From Gammaproteobacteria bacterium UBA5109 (GTDB lineage Bacteria > Pseudomonadota > Gammaproteobacteria > Pseudomonadales > Pseudohongiellaceae): a stretch of 64,000 bases of DNA. A program made the position numbers and the translations under genes. Of this stretch, positions 44,473-53,743 are shown in pieces (position 1 is the stretch's first letter; each line of letters starts with the position of its first letter). Under the pieces are notes generated by a model. The model was not told the origin of the DNA. It worked only from the letters and a program-made list of their open reading frames with translations, and did no database searches. The stretch covers positions 15,326 through 79,325 of the forward strand of contig DHZH01000004.1 of the NCBI GenBank assembly GCA_002414385.1, in the 5' to 3' direction.

Positions 44473-46137
44473 ATGAAACGCCGTAAATTTATTCAAGTCA
44501 GTCAACTACCTCTTGCAAGCGGCATGACTGCTCCCTGGATATGGACTCCAGCAAGGGCACAGGCAGATGGCCCTGGTAGTATAGTTGATACCACTTCCGG
44601 CCTGATTCAGGGCTACATCAGTGGTGGTGTCGAAGTTTTCCGTGGCGTGCCATACGGGGAAGCCACCTACGGTGCCAATCGCTTTATGCCGCCGCAGGAA
44701 AAACGGCCGTGGACCGGTGTGCGGCTGGCTACTGTTCACGGCACCCGATCACCGCAACCTTATCGCCCAATGATTCCTGAAATCGGTGATGCCCTGACCG
44801 GCAGTGGCGCCATGGGTGAAGACAATCTGAAGCTCAATGTCTGGACTTCCAGTGCCCGTCCCGGCGACAACAAACCGGTTTTCATCTGGTTCCATGGCGG
44901 CGGCTTCAGAACCGGTTCTGGCAACTCACCATTTTTTGACGGCGAACAACTGGCACGCTATCACGACATGGTTGTGGTCACCGTGACTCATCGGCTTAAT
45001 GCGCTGGGTTTTATGTACCTGGCAGATGCACCTGATTCCCGTTACAGCGAGTCATCCAATATGGGCATGCAGGATATCCTGCTGGCACTGAAATGGGTCA
45101 ATCAGAACATTGAGAATTTCGGCGGTAATCCAAACAATGTGACCATCGGGGGGCAGTCTGGTGGTGGTGGAAAATCCAGCATCCTGCAGGGGATGCCGGA
45201 AGCACGGGGTCTGTTCCACAAGGCGGTGGTCATGGCAACCATCATAGAAACAGCCGTCACTGCACTGGAACCTGAAGAGGCCGTCCATGCCCGCGATATC
45301 CTGCTAAATCGCCTGGGTTTGAGCCTGAATAATCTGGAGCGCTTACATGACATGCCCTTTGAAGTGCTGATTCGGGCTATGGGTGCTCAAGCAGGCGGAG
45401 GCCCGGACGATGGCGATATTGCCCTACGCTTTGTACCGGTCAAAGATGACAGGATTCTGCAGTTTCACCCCTTCTCGCCTCAGGCTAGCCCCATCAGCAC
45501 TGATATACCACTGATCCTGGGCTCCAATGAAACTGAAGGCGTCCCCTACGGTAATCCGAATGATAAATTCTGGGAATCAGAACCCGGTAATATGAGTGAA
45601 CTGCTGGCTGAAATCACTCGCAGTCATCGTATATCCGAAAATGAAGCACGTGAGCTGATTGATCTCTATCGTCGCAATCGCCCGAATGCCTCTTATGCTG
45701 ATCTGGCCTTATACATGCAGGCCGATATTCGTGCCACCAGCCGCTCTGCCGAAATTATCGCCGAAGCCAAACTGCGTCAGGGTACAGCCCCGGTATATAT
45801 GTATTACTTCAACTGGAACTCGCCGGTTCGCTACGGCAAACTGCGCTCCATGCACTGTATGGAAGTACCGTTTTTCTTTGATAATATCGACAAAACAGAC
45901 TTCATGACCGGACGCGGCCGAGAGCAGTACAGGCTTTCCTGGGACATGGCCCAAGCCTGGTCTGCCTACACTCATACAGGTAACCCAAGCCATGACGGTA
46001 TCGGACAATGGGCAGAATATGAGCTGCCTGATCGTGCCACCATGATCTTTGGCAACAATACCCGAATGGTTAATGACCCTTACAGCGATGAGCGAATTGC
46101 GACAGAAGAAATTATTGCCAGCTGGGATGCAGAATAA
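44473..46137 (+). CDS. Type-B carboxylesterase, exported
   Basis: A 554-residue alpha/beta-hydrolase with an N-terminal twin-arginine-like signal (KRRKFIQVS) and the carboxylesterase pattern: FRGVPYGEATYG, GEDNLKLNVWTS, FIWFHGGGFRTGSG (oxyanion hole), GGQSGGGGKSS (nucleophile Ser near 229), LGSNETEG (acid Glu near 352), and SMHCMEVPFFFDN (His near 460). The serine motif is GQSGGG instead of the usual GESAG, as seen in a Tat-exported subgroup. It hydrolyses esters in the periplasm; substrate unknown. Confidence 0.9.
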   Translation: MKRRKFIQVSQLPLASGMTAPWIWTPARAQADGPGSIVDTTSGLIQGYISGGVEVFRGVPYGEATYGANRFMPPQEKRPWTGVRLATVHGTRSPQPYRPMIPEIGDALTGSGAMGEDNLKLNVWTSSARPGDNKPVFIWFHGGGFRTGSGNSPFFDGEQLARYHDMVVVTVTHRLNALGFMYLADAPDSRYSESSNMGMQDILLALKWVNQNIENFGGNPNNVTIGGQSGGGGKSSILQGMPEARGLFHKAVVMATIIETAVTALEPEEAVHARDILLNRLGLSLNNLERLHDMPFEVLIRAMGAQAGGGPDDGDIALRFVPVKDDRILQFHPFSPQASPISTDIPLILGSNETEGVPYGNPNDKFWESEPGNMSELLAEITRSHRISENEARELIDLYRRNRPNASYADLALYMQADIRATSRSAEIIAEAKLRQGTAPVYMYYFNWNSPVRYGKLRSMHCMEVPFFFDNIDKTDFMTGRGREQYRLSWDMAQAWSAYTHTGNPSHDGIGQWAEYELPDRATMIFGNNTRMVNDPYSDERIATEEIIASWDAE

Positions 46138-46303
46138 ACTGTAATTCTAGGCAGCACACTGTTTGCAAGCCTTCCCTGAACCTTGCCTGACTTTAACATC
46201 TTGGATAAATCAGAAATATCTGGATTTTTTTACAGACTCTCGTGAATTTTCCATGTATCACATGGAAGCTTTATCTGCAGCACTAAGAGTTTTTTCCAAC
46301 AGG

Positions 46304-47818
46304 TTAAATTGGGACAATTGAGTCTTTCAGACGTTTTTGCAGTGCATAACAGACCACCAGGATAATTATGCAAAACGGCAAGCCCAGGCTGATTGCACCG
46401 GCTTGTAGGGCTCCGAGGCCACCGATTATCAGTAATATGATTGCCAGCATACCCTCCATGGATGCCCAGAAAATTCGTTGCCAGACTGGCGGATTCGGGT
46501 CACCTCCGGAAGTCAACATATCAACCACGAATGAACCTGAATCCGATGAGGTGATAAAAAAGACAGCGACCAGAATAATTGCGACCAGGTTGGTAAATTG
46601 CTGTAAAGGAAACTGGGCCAGCAAGGCATAAATAGCCAGGGCAGAATTTTGTTCCACTATCTCTGCGATGCCTCCTCCACCCAGGAGTTCATGGCGTAAA
46701 GCAGCCCCTCCAAATATCCCGAACCACAGCAAACCCATCAATGTCGGTGCTACAAGAACACCAATCACAAATTCACGAATGGTTCTGCCCTTTGAAATAC
46801 GCGCGATGAATGTGCCGACAAATGGTGCCCATGACAACCACCAGGCCCAGTAAAAAATGGTCCAGGCTTTCTGCCAGTCCAGACTTTGAAAAGGGTGGGT
46901 ACTGAGGCTCATTCCTGGCAGATTTTGCAGATAATTACCCAGATGGTCCGGCAGACCACGTAGTAAAGCAGCTGTTGGACCAAGGATCAGAATAAAAGTT
47001 AGCAAGAGTACTGCAAGCACCATGTTAAATTCACTTAATCGGCGAATGCCTTTATCAAGTCCCAGTACCAGAGACATGATCGCGAAAAAAGTGATCAATA
47101 TGATGATCAGTACCTGGGAATTGGTACTGATTTCTGTCTGAAAAAGCTCGGACAGCCCGGCATTAATCTGTGCCGCACCAAGTCCCAGCGAAGTCGCCAG
47201 GCCGAACAGGGTGCCAAGTACTGCGAGCATATCAATGACTTTACCCGGCCAGCGATGTGTCATATCACCCAGTACCGGTTGCAGGGTTGAACGAATTGCC
47301 AGAGGTTCACCAAAACGAAAATGACTCAGTGCCAGCGCCAGACCCAGTACGACATATATGGCCCAGGCGTGCAGCCCCCAGTGAAAAATTGACAGCCGCA
47401 TTGCCTCCCTGGCTGCTGCCGAAGTTTCCGGTTCGGAGACAGGCGGCGCAACGAAATGTAATACGGGTTCGGCAACCCCGAAAAACACCAGCCCGATTCC
47501 CATGCCAGCGCTGAAAAGCATTGATAACCAGCCTGTTAAGGAAAAATCCGGCTTACTGTTATCGCCACCCAGTTTTACATGAGCAAAGCGGGAACAGGCC
47601 AGCCAGATTGAAAATAAAAGCAGGAAGGTAACGGTCAGGGAAAACAACCAGGAAAAATTTCCGACGATAAAGTCCTGGAGGAAAAAAAGAATGGCGCCTG
47701 TCATCTGAATATTGATGAGCGCACCAAACAGGATCACTATGACCAGAGTCAGTACAGAGAAAAAAATAAACGGATCGGAGGAAAGTCCCGTTGCCTTTCC
47801 GGTATTATTTTCATCCAT
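46304..47818 (-). CDS. BCCT-family betaine/choline/carnitine transporter
   Basis: A 504-residue transporter with 12 helices and the BCCT signature WAWWLSWAPFVGTFIARISKG; GMGIGLVFFGVAEPVLHF and FFITSSDSGSFVVDML also fit. It imports glycine betaine or a related osmolyte with sodium. It is encoded 20 bp downstream of the two betaine-synthesis methyltransferases on the same strand, so synthesis and uptake of betaine are co-expressed. Confidence 0.92.
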   Translation of the reverse strand: MDENNTGKATGLSSDPFIFFSVLTLVIVILFGALINIQMTGAILFFLQDFIVGNFSWLFSLTVTFLLLFSIWLACSRFAHVKLGGDNSKPDFSLTGWLSMLFSAGMGIGLVFFGVAEPVLHFVAPPVSEPETSAAAREAMRLSIFHWGLHAWAIYVVLGLALALSHFRFGEPLAIRSTLQPVLGDMTHRWPGKVIDMLAVLGTLFGLATSLGLGAAQINAGLSELFQTEISTNSQVLIIILITFFAIMSLVLGLDKGIRRLSEFNMVLAVLLLTFILILGPTAALLRGLPDHLGNYLQNLPGMSLSTHPFQSLDWQKAWTIFYWAWWLSWAPFVGTFIARISKGRTIREFVIGVLVAPTLMGLLWFGIFGGAALRHELLGGGGIAEIVEQNSALAIYALLAQFPLQQFTNLVAIILVAVFFITSSDSGSFVVDMLTSGGDPNPPVWQRIFWASMEGMLAIILLIIGGLGALQAGAISLGLPFCIIILVVCYALQKRLKDSIVPI

Positions 47819-47838
47819 TTTTCAGCTTTTTATTGCTT

Positions 47839-48672
47839 TTATTGTTTGCGAAAATGCAGGATTCCCCAGCTCAGGTAGCCAGAATCGGCAGCCTTGACCC
47901 AGTTTTCCAGTCCGGTAATCATGTTGTCGAGATAAGCTGTGCTGATCGAAGTACTGAGTTTTTCATACTGGTCTTCCAGTACCTTCTTCACTGCAGAATA
48001 ATGATTGCGCAATTGTGGTGTCATCTCAGTTATTCTGATCACTTCAAAGCCACGCTCATTCAATTCTTTCCGGTAAAATGCAATAGATCCCATTGATTGT
48101 AAATTCAGACGATCATACACAGGCTGTAAAACTCCTTCAGGGCAGTCATCAATTTGCATGGGATCAGTGAAGATCACTTCACCACCAGGCTTCAATATAC
48201 GGTCAATTTCATTGATGACCTGAACGCGATTTCCACTGTGGAGGAAAGAATCCTGCGACCAGATGATATCCATACTTTCGTTCTTGCATGGAATGTCTTC
48301 AAAACTGCCATGCAGAACGTCAATTTTATGTTCCAGGCCCTGCTCCTGATTCTGACGTCGGTTATTGTCGTTCTGCACTTCACTGATATTCAGGCAGGAA
48401 ACTTCACAGCCATATTTTTTGGCTAAATACCGCGCCGAACCACCATATCCAGCTCCAAGATCAATGATGGCAGAATCCGGATCAACCGGCTCCAGTTGTT
48501 CGGCCATCACCTCGACAGTTTTACGACTGGCCTCCAGAACCGGTATATCTTCAAAATACAGGCCGACATGAATATCTTCTCCACCCCAGACCAGCTCATA
48601 AAAATTATCAGCATCACTGCTGTCGTAGTAATCTTCGGCGACCAGTTCGGCCTGTGAACGTTTATTTTGCAT
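47839..48672 (-). CDS. Sarcosine/dimethylglycine N-methyltransferase (SDMT)
   Basis: A 277-residue SAM methyltransferase with AEDYYDSSDADNFYELVWGGEDIHVGLY at the start, IIDLGAGYGGSARYLAKKYGC (SAM motif), and FTDPMQIDDCPEG. It completes betaine synthesis by methylating sarcosine and dimethylglycine. The second gene of the operon, it overlaps the GSMT gene by 11 bp. Confidence 0.93.
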   Translation of the reverse strand: MQNKRSQAELVAEDYYDSSDADNFYELVWGGEDIHVGLYFEDIPVLEASRKTVEVMAEQLEPVDPDSAIIDLGAGYGGSARYLAKKYGCEVSCLNISEVQNDNNRRQNQEQGLEHKIDVLHGSFEDIPCKNESMDIIWSQDSFLHSGNRVQVINEIDRILKPGGEVIFTDPMQIDDCPEGVLQPVYDRLNLQSMGSIAFYRKELNERGFEVIRITEMTPQLRNHYSAVKKVLEDQYEKLSTSISTAYLDNMITGLENWVKAADSGYLSWGILHFRKQ

Positions 48673-49543
48673 AGTAATCTTTATGGGCTACATGAACGTA
48701 AAAATCCGGCTGTTCTTCAGCATAGGTTTCCTGGAAATCACCATAGGTTTCAATTTTCTGAAAACCCGCATCGGATATTAATGATCGAGTGTAATCCTTG
48801 CGTAAGGGATACATATTCAGGTGATGCTTGGATCCATCTTCAAAAGTATATTCAAAGCGTGCCAGTCCATCATCGACATATACAGGTTCTGCGGAGACAC
48901 GATCACCGCAGTAATAATATTTATGCTTGGATGAAAATCCGTTATCAAGAATTGAATCGTAATTACGTTGATCCATGATCAATACGCCATCATGTTTCAA
49001 TGCAGAGTAAAATTCTGCCAGAGCCCGGCGTCTGTCATGTTCTTCGTGCAGATGGGTAAATGAATTGCCCAGGCAGATTACAGCATCAAAGAGCTGATCC
49101 TGAATATCATGATTCAGCCAGCGCCAGTCGGCATGGACTGATCGCATCACATACCCTCTCTCCCTGGCATTTTCAAATGCTTTAACCAGCATCTGTGCAT
49201 TGCCGTCAGCACTGGTGACATTAAATCCGGCCTTCAGTAGCTGTACTGAATGAAAACCGGTACCGGTGGCTACATCAAGGATATTTTCTTTGCCAAGTTT
49301 TCTGAGTATGTCAATAAAGAAAGTGCCTTCACCTTCGGCTCTGGCATCCCAGTCGATCAGTTCATCCCATCTTTCAACGAAATTTTCGACATATTCAGTT
49401 TGATACTGACTGGTTTCCCGAACTTCTGTCGGGTTATCTCCGTATTCCTGATTTTCAGGAATTTCATCTAGAGATAGTACTTTGTTGGAGGGCGTAATTA
49501 TTTTTTGTTTTTGTGCTGCTTCAGACTGTTCCTGTTCAGACAT
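48662..49543 (-). CDS. Glycine/sarcosine N-methyltransferase (GSMT)
   Basis: A 293-residue SAM methyltransferase: FVERWDELIDWDARAEGEG, ILDVATGTGFHSVQLLKAGF (SAM-binding), VICLGNSFTHLHEE, ILIMDQRNYDSILD, and the C-terminal DGSKHHLNMYPLRKDYT. It methylates glycine to sarcosine and dimethylglycine; with SDMT it makes betaine from glycine without choline. First gene of the three-gene osmolyte operon. Its upstream region carries a duplicated palindrome. Confidence 0.93.
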   Translation of the reverse strand: MSEQEQSEAAQKQKIITPSNKVLSLDEIPENQEYGDNPTEVRETSQYQTEYVENFVERWDELIDWDARAEGEGTFFIDILRKLGKENILDVATGTGFHSVQLLKAGFNVTSADGNAQMLVKAFENARERGYVMRSVHADWRWLNHDIQDQLFDAVICLGNSFTHLHEEHDRRRALAEFYSALKHDGVLIMDQRNYDSILDNGFSSKHKYYYCGDRVSAEPVYVDDGLARFEYTFEDGSKHHLNMYPLRKDYTRSLISDAGFQKIETYGDFQETYAEEQPDFYVHVAHKDYYAK

Positions 49544-49591
49544 AATAAATATTTACTTTTCAGAGAATTTATAACCATAAAATAGCGATGC

Positions 49592-49615
49592 ATAGTTTAA
49601 CTAATAGTTTAACTA
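49592..49615 (-). promoter_or_regulatory. Candidate operator: tandem palindrome before the betaine operon
   Basis: Two adjacent identical 12-base units (ATAGTTTAACTA), each containing the palindrome TAGTT-T-AACTA, lie 49-72 bases upstream of the GSMT start. A second inverted repeat (ATATC, 2 bases, GATAT) is at 49625-49636. The arrangement suits a dimeric regulator, but no regulator can be named. Confidence 0.45.
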
Positions 49616-49780
49616 TGAGTCGAAATATCGTGATATCGATTAATCACAGAGTGGTGCCACATGGTACAGCAAGGAAAAAAATATATAAACCCAAAGAAGA
49701 ATAAATTACCGAATTAACAATATCTTAACTAAAGAGCATATTTCTTTTTCGGGACTTTCATCGGAAAAAACAGGGCCAAA

Positions 49781-50629
49781 TCAATGCGTCAGCGCATAGA
49801 TGGCAAAATTAACGCCCATGCGAATTGCAAGATTTGCTTCATATTGCGGATAACCAATATCATCTGCCCGTTGCCAGCCGTCAGCAATATCATTGTTATG
49901 TGCGATCATCACCATGATGCGTCCATCATCATCAAGAATCGCCCGCCAGTGTGGCTCCGAGCCTTCATTGCGATAGCCTCTGGGCAGGTATTGCCAGGTT
50001 GGAATCTGTTTTTTATCAGACAAATCGAAAACCATATGAAAAACCGGATGATCATCAGGTAAATCGATGATGGCCCGGTCCGGAAAAACTTTTCGCAAAG
50101 TGCTGACAAAACCGGTCCATTCATATTCACCATAAAAGCTGTCGCACAACAAAAACCCCCCACGCAATAAATATTCCCGAAGCTTTGCTGCCTGACCATC
50201 GGTCAAATCCCAGCTTCCAACCAGGCCGGAAATCATGAAGGGCCAGTAAAAGGCATCATCCCCATCATCCAGATTGACCGGTTGCTCTACTGCACGCACA
50301 TTCACAGTGGTTAACCGGGCCAGGAGTTTGGCAAAAAAGCGATCTCCTGATGGGTAATCGACAGACCAGGCTGTCCCACCTCGCAACCAGTTGCCTGGAC
50401 CGCTGCCGAATGGCCCTTGTGAATACTGGGGAAACATCAATCTTCCGACCACGAACTCACTGGGAGCAAGGTGGTTGGGTGGCAGTGTCGTGCTGTTCCA
50501 GCCCCTCTCCATGCTCGGGTATTCCCGCCATTCACTTTGTGCCAGCGCATTCAGGCTGATAAATCCAGAGTAGAGGCAACAAGCCCATACAAGCGACCTG
50601 AAGAATTTGCTTACTGAGTTGTAAGTCAT
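49781..50629 (-). CDS. DUF4159-domain exported protein
   Basis: A 282-residue protein with a signal peptide (cleavage near FISLNALAQ). DUF4159 features include FVVGRLMFPQYSQGPFGSGPGNW, SVDYPSGDRFFAKLLARLTTV, FYWPFMISGLVGSWDLTDGQAAKLREYLLRGGFLLCDSFYGEYEW, and PRGYRNEGSEPHWRAILDDDGRIMVMIAHNNDIADGW. The domain resembles a ThuA/GATase-like fold, and it usually appears in large clusters with MoxR and VWA genes; here it stands alone. The role is unknown. Confidence 0.82.
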   Translation of the reverse strand: MTYNSVSKFFRSLVWACCLYSGFISLNALAQSEWREYPSMERGWNSTTLPPNHLAPSEFVVGRLMFPQYSQGPFGSGPGNWLRGGTAWSVDYPSGDRFFAKLLARLTTVNVRAVEQPVNLDDGDDAFYWPFMISGLVGSWDLTDGQAAKLREYLLRGGFLLCDSFYGEYEWTGFVSTLRKVFPDRAIIDLPDDHPVFHMVFDLSDKKQIPTWQYLPRGYRNEGSEPHWRAILDDDGRIMVMIAHNNDIADGWQRADDIGYPQYEANLAIRMGVNFAIYALTH

Positions 50630-50749
50630 TAATTTATATAATTTAATCTTAAATTAAGTCTTGTTTTGCGCAATAATTACATGCTTTGATAAGCTTATCC
50701 TGAAACAGGACAGCAATACAGGTTTTGCACAGGACAGGTATTGTAAGCG

Positions 50750-51238
50750 ATGATTTACGAAGTTGAAGGCGACATCCTGCTCACCAGAGCACCGGTTATC
50801 GTGCAGACTGTAGCAATACAGGACCCGATGACCCGGGGGCTTGCCCGTAAGTTACGCGACCGCTTCCCTGTCATGCTTGAAAAATTCCGTCAGTGGTGTG
50901 AAGAAACCGACGCAGAACCCGGACAGATCTGGAGCTGGGGAGAACCCGGTAAAAAAACAATCGTCAACCTGATCACACATGAGGCTGATGATGATCCGAC
51001 ACGAAGTCGCCGTCCGGATAAAATAGCCCTCAATCACTGCCTGAAAGCACTGAACAGCCTCTATGTCGAAAAACGATTTCAGGCACTTGCCATGCCAATG
51101 ATAGGCGCTGGCGAATATGGCCATGAATGGACTGATGTACGGGACATGCTGCAGGCCCAGTTGCGCGACATTCTGGCACCAATCTATGTCTATACCAAAG
51201 AACTGGAAGGCCAGATCGCCCACGAACCGGGACTTTAA
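50750..51238 (+). CDS. Macro-domain-like protein
   Basis: A 162-residue protein beginning IYEVEGDILLTRAPVIVQTV, like the macro-domain opening (GDI and following strand), with LAMPMIGAGEYGHEWTDVRDML, like the conserved GAGxxG ligand loop. Macro domains bind or hydrolyse ADP-ribose. Sequence between them (RFPVMLEKFRQWCEETDAEPGQIWSWG, IVNLITHEADDDPTR) agrees with the fold. No ADP-ribosyltransferase partner is adjacent, so it is not obviously a toxin-antitoxin pair. Confidence 0.7.
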   Translation: MIYEVEGDILLTRAPVIVQTVAIQDPMTRGLARKLRDRFPVMLEKFRQWCEETDAEPGQIWSWGEPGKKTIVNLITHEADDDPTRSRRPDKIALNHCLKALNSLYVEKRFQALAMPMIGAGEYGHEWTDVRDMLQAQLRDILAPIYVYTKELEGQIAHEPGL

Positions 51239-51364
51239 CCCTCCCCGCCGCTTTTTCTGAATGCTTTCATACTCCCACTAGACGAAACATGTGGGTTTAA
51301 ATCTGCCTGATCATCCCAAGGTTAAAGTTAAGAAAGTAATAATCAGGAATATATGGAGGTAGGC

Positions 51365-51757
51365 ATGTTTTTATTCGAATTTTTCATGGCAATCATCATC
51401 AGCTTTATCGTCACAAGCCTGTTTGTAATAGCTGGAAAAAAAGGCCCATGGAATAATCTTGGATCGCTGTTTCTGGTTGTTTTCCTGGTTACCTGGGCAG
51501 GCGGTATCTGGCTTACACCAATTGGCCCGCAGGTTTTCGGTAGTTATCTGATGCCCTTTATCATAATGGCTGGCCTGCTTGCTTTATTGCTTGCCAATAT
51601 CATTCCGCACAAAGACAAGAAAATCCTCAAGGCGCCCGAAGAAGAAATGGCTCGGGGTGATTCAGATGAAATGGCAGCTATTGCCAGTCTTGGGGCAAGT
51701 TTCTGGATATTTATTCTGGCTGTCGCCTTATGCATCGGTCTGTTTTATGTAATCTGA
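51365..51757 (+). CDS. Small four-helix membrane protein, unrecognised
   Basis: A 130-residue inner-membrane protein with helices at about residues 3-25, 35-52, 60-80 and 108-130 and a charged loop (HKDKKILKAPEEEMARGDSDEM) between the third and fourth. GGAGG with 5-base spacing fixes the ATG at 51365, not the in-frame ATG at 51353 that lies inside the ribosome site. Function unknown. Confidence 0.75.
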   Translation: MFLFEFFMAIIISFIVTSLFVIAGKKGPWNNLGSLFLVVFLVTWAGGIWLTPIGPQVFGSYLMPFIIMAGLLALLLANIIPHKDKKILKAPEEEMARGDSDEMAAIASLGASFWIFILAVALCIGLFYVI

Positions 51758-51883
51758 CTCAAGCCTGCTCTGTTTGAATTTTCAACGGATTGAAGATCGA
51801 AGTGAATTTGAATAAGGGCTTGTATTTATGTTTAGCATGAAGTGAAAACTTATCTGTAAATGATAAATGTAGAAGGAGGAATC

Positions 51884-52315
51884 ATGAAGATTAAGGAAGC
51901 AATGACGACAGATGTAGAGTATTTATCAGAAGATTCAAGCTTACATGAAGCAGCACAGTGTATGCTGAAACATGATTGCGGTTTTCTGCCCGTCAGTAAT
52001 AAAGATAAAAGTAAACTGCTCGGCGTACTGACTGACCGGGATATCACCATACGCGGAGTAGCGAAAGGTCTTGACCCGGAAAAAACCTGTACCCGAAACA
52101 TCATGAGTGAAGATGTCTGGTATTGCTTTAGTGAGGACGATATCAGCTCTGCTGTAGACAGCATGCGTAATAAAGGCGTTTACAGATTGGTAGTCCTCGA
52201 CAATCGTGAGGACAAAAATCTCTGTGGTGTCATATCACTGGGCGACATCTATCGTCACAATGAGAAAGTAGCTGCCAGTTCTGCTGCTGATGAAATCATG
52301 CATCAGGCCGCATAA
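51884..52315 (+). CDS. CBS-domain-pair protein
   Basis: A 143-residue protein composed of two CBS domains (KIKEAMTTDVEYLSEDSSLHEAAQCML, GVLTDRDITIRGVAKGL, NIMSEDVWYCFSEDDISSAVDSM, GVISLGDIYRHNE). CBS pairs bind adenine nucleotides and report energy state. AGGAGG precedes the ATG at 51884, an unusually strong site. The partner is not known. Confidence 0.9.
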   Translation: MKIKEAMTTDVEYLSEDSSLHEAAQCMLKHDCGFLPVSNKDKSKLLGVLTDRDITIRGVAKGLDPEKTCTRNIMSEDVWYCFSEDDISSAVDSMRNKGVYRLVVLDNREDKNLCGVISLGDIYRHNEKVAASSAADEIMHQAA

Positions 52316-52418
52316 GTACCCTGTTTTGCGTGATTCACTGTGAAGTTACCGGCTCAGAATGATGACGTAGGCCATTCAATTGTTACAGTCATCTCATTCT
52401 GATCACAGGAGATAAGAG

Positions 52419-52781
52419 ATGAATAACAGCAATATAAAATACTCACCAGTATCCCAATCCCGCCGCTCCCTGCTAATCAGGGGAAGTCTGCTTGGCTCTG
52501 CGGGCCTGATATTGGCGACTGATTTACGCCCGGGGATAGTATTCGCGCAGGATGGTACGGATTTACCCCGCTTATCTGAAGAAGATACCACAGCACAGGC
52601 ACTGCTTTACGTGCATGATGCAGAAATGGCTTCGAACGAGCGTAACAGTGAGAATGCCTATTGTTTCAACTGCCTTCACTTTCAGGGGGATGAAACGACC
52701 CAATGGGCAGCTTGCCAGATATTTCCCGGCAAAGCTGTCAATGCCGATGGCTGGTGCCGGACATGGGTGATTGAGCAATGA
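52419..52781 (+). CDS. High-potential iron-sulfur protein (HiPIP)
   Basis: A 120-residue protein with a twin-arginine signal (QSRRSLLIRGSLLGSAGLIL) and four Cys in the HiPIP pattern: AYCFNCLHFQGDE, WAACQIFPGK, and ADGWCRTWV. It carries a 4Fe-4S cluster in the periplasm and shuttles electrons at high potential. AGGAGA precedes the ATG. A hairpin at 52971-52997 (TTTTGCTGA, 9 bases, TCAGCAAAA) lies downstream. Confidence 0.93.
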   Translation: MNNSNIKYSPVSQSRRSLLIRGSLLGSAGLILATDLRPGIVFAQDGTDLPRLSEEDTTAQALLYVHDAEMASNERNSENAYCFNCLHFQGDETTQWAACQIFPGKAVNADGWCRTWVIEQ

Positions 52782-52859
52782 TTACTCTGTACCCGAAAGA
52801 AGATAATAAATATCTGCTTTTTCAGGGCGAATGGCTGGATCTGCTTCGTGAGAGAAATC

Positions 52860-53052
52860 ATGAGTACATGGTTCGAAAGCGTTGCAAGGGGGTTGCCGTC
52901 ATCACGGCGTTGGCGATGACAGGGAAACCATTTTTGTACATGCCATCAAACTTGGTAGTGTGGAGGCATATTTTGCTGAAATGCAGAATCAGCAAAACAT
53001 TTTTGTTGATCCAAAAATATATAGGTCTCTATTTCGCAAGAAAACTCTTTAA
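52860..53052 (+). pseudogene. Possible frameshifted small gene in the HiPIP-msrB gap
   Basis: The 311-base stretch after the HiPIP gene has no intact gene. A start at 52860 with GAGAG upstream opens MSTWFESVARG, which meets TGA at 52917. A +1 shift continues a protein-like frame to TAA at 53052 (GDDRETIFVHAIKLGSVEAY, then FVDPKIYRSLFRKKTL). The two halves look like one 60-70 residue protein broken by an indel. A third frame (52778-53065) is also open. A 9-base perfect hairpin (52971-52997, followed by CATTTTTG) could be a terminator instead. Confidence 0.35.
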
Positions 53053-53092
53053 TACTACTCATTGAATTAAATAGTTGAACAAAAGTGACAAC

Positions 53093-53722
53093 ATGAAGAT
53101 CAAACGACCACGACAGCAAGACACTCACAAAATAAACAGGCGCATTGCGCTAGGTAAACTGCTTACCGGCAGTGCTTTTATTGCACTGCCCTTGCCTGTG
53201 AGAATACTGGCTGCAACGGAAACAATGCAGCTTGATATGGATGATATAGAATCCATGCGTAATAACTGGCGTCAGTTGCAGCGTGACAATCTCGAATTAC
53301 CCGCTCCGGGAGACTCTTTCAGCAGGACGGAGGAGCAATGGCAAGAGCTGTTTTCAGATGAACGTTATGCGATTTTACGTGAGGCTGATACCGAAGAAGC
53401 ATTTAGCAGCCCTCTGAATGAAGAAGAACGTGCAGGATTGTATCTCTGTGCCGGGTGTAAGCTGCCACTGTTCACATCAGCAATGAAGTATGAAAGTGGC
53501 ACCGGCTGGCCAAGTTTCTTTACCACTATTCCCGGGGTTTTTGAAACCAGGCAGGATTTCAGCCTGATACTGCCCAGAACTGAATACCATTGTGTTCGTT
53601 GTGGCAGCCATCAGGGACACCTGTTTGATGACGGGCCGGAACCGACCAGTGACCGCTGGTGTAACAACGGCCTGGCATTAGTTTTTGAGCCCGCCGGGAT
53701 TGAGGAAACTGCTTCATTTTAA
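53093..53722 (+). CDS. msrB: Peptide-methionine (R)-S-oxide reductase MsrB, exported
   Basis: A 209-residue protein: an N-terminal Tat-like signal (INRRIALGKLLTGSAF, then ALPLPVRIL) and a complete MsrB domain with CAGCK (Zn, near 119), GTGWPSFF (near 136), HCVRCGSHQGHLF (Zn) and RWCNNGLALVF (catalytic Cys near 191). It reduces R-methionine sulfoxide, here in the periplasm. No clear ribosome site; a TTG at 53075 is an alternative start. Followed by an exported MsrA. Confidence 0.92.
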   Translation: MKIKRPRQQDTHKINRRIALGKLLTGSAFIALPLPVRILAATETMQLDMDDIESMRNNWRQLQRDNLELPAPGDSFSRTEEQWQELFSDERYAILREADTEEAFSSPLNEEERAGLYLCAGCKLPLFTSAMKYESGTGWPSFFTTIPGVFETRQDFSLILPRTEYHCVRCGSHQGHLFDDGPEPTSDRWCNNGLALVFEPAGIEETASF

Positions 53723-53743
53723 AAGCTGAAGGAAGAAGACGTG

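Noticed and set aside
52868..52880. GGTTCGAA tRNA T-loop-like string
   Set aside because: No acceptor stem or anticodon arm can be folded around it.
52895..52920. RF2-like programmed frameshift in the broken small gene
   Set aside because: A purine-rich AGGGGG lies upstream of TGA, but about 20 bases away, not 3, and the slippery codon is not CTT.
52778..53065. 95-codon frame overlapping the HiPIP stop
   Set aside because: Its second half is less protein-like than a different frame of the same DNA, and no ribosome site fits its start.
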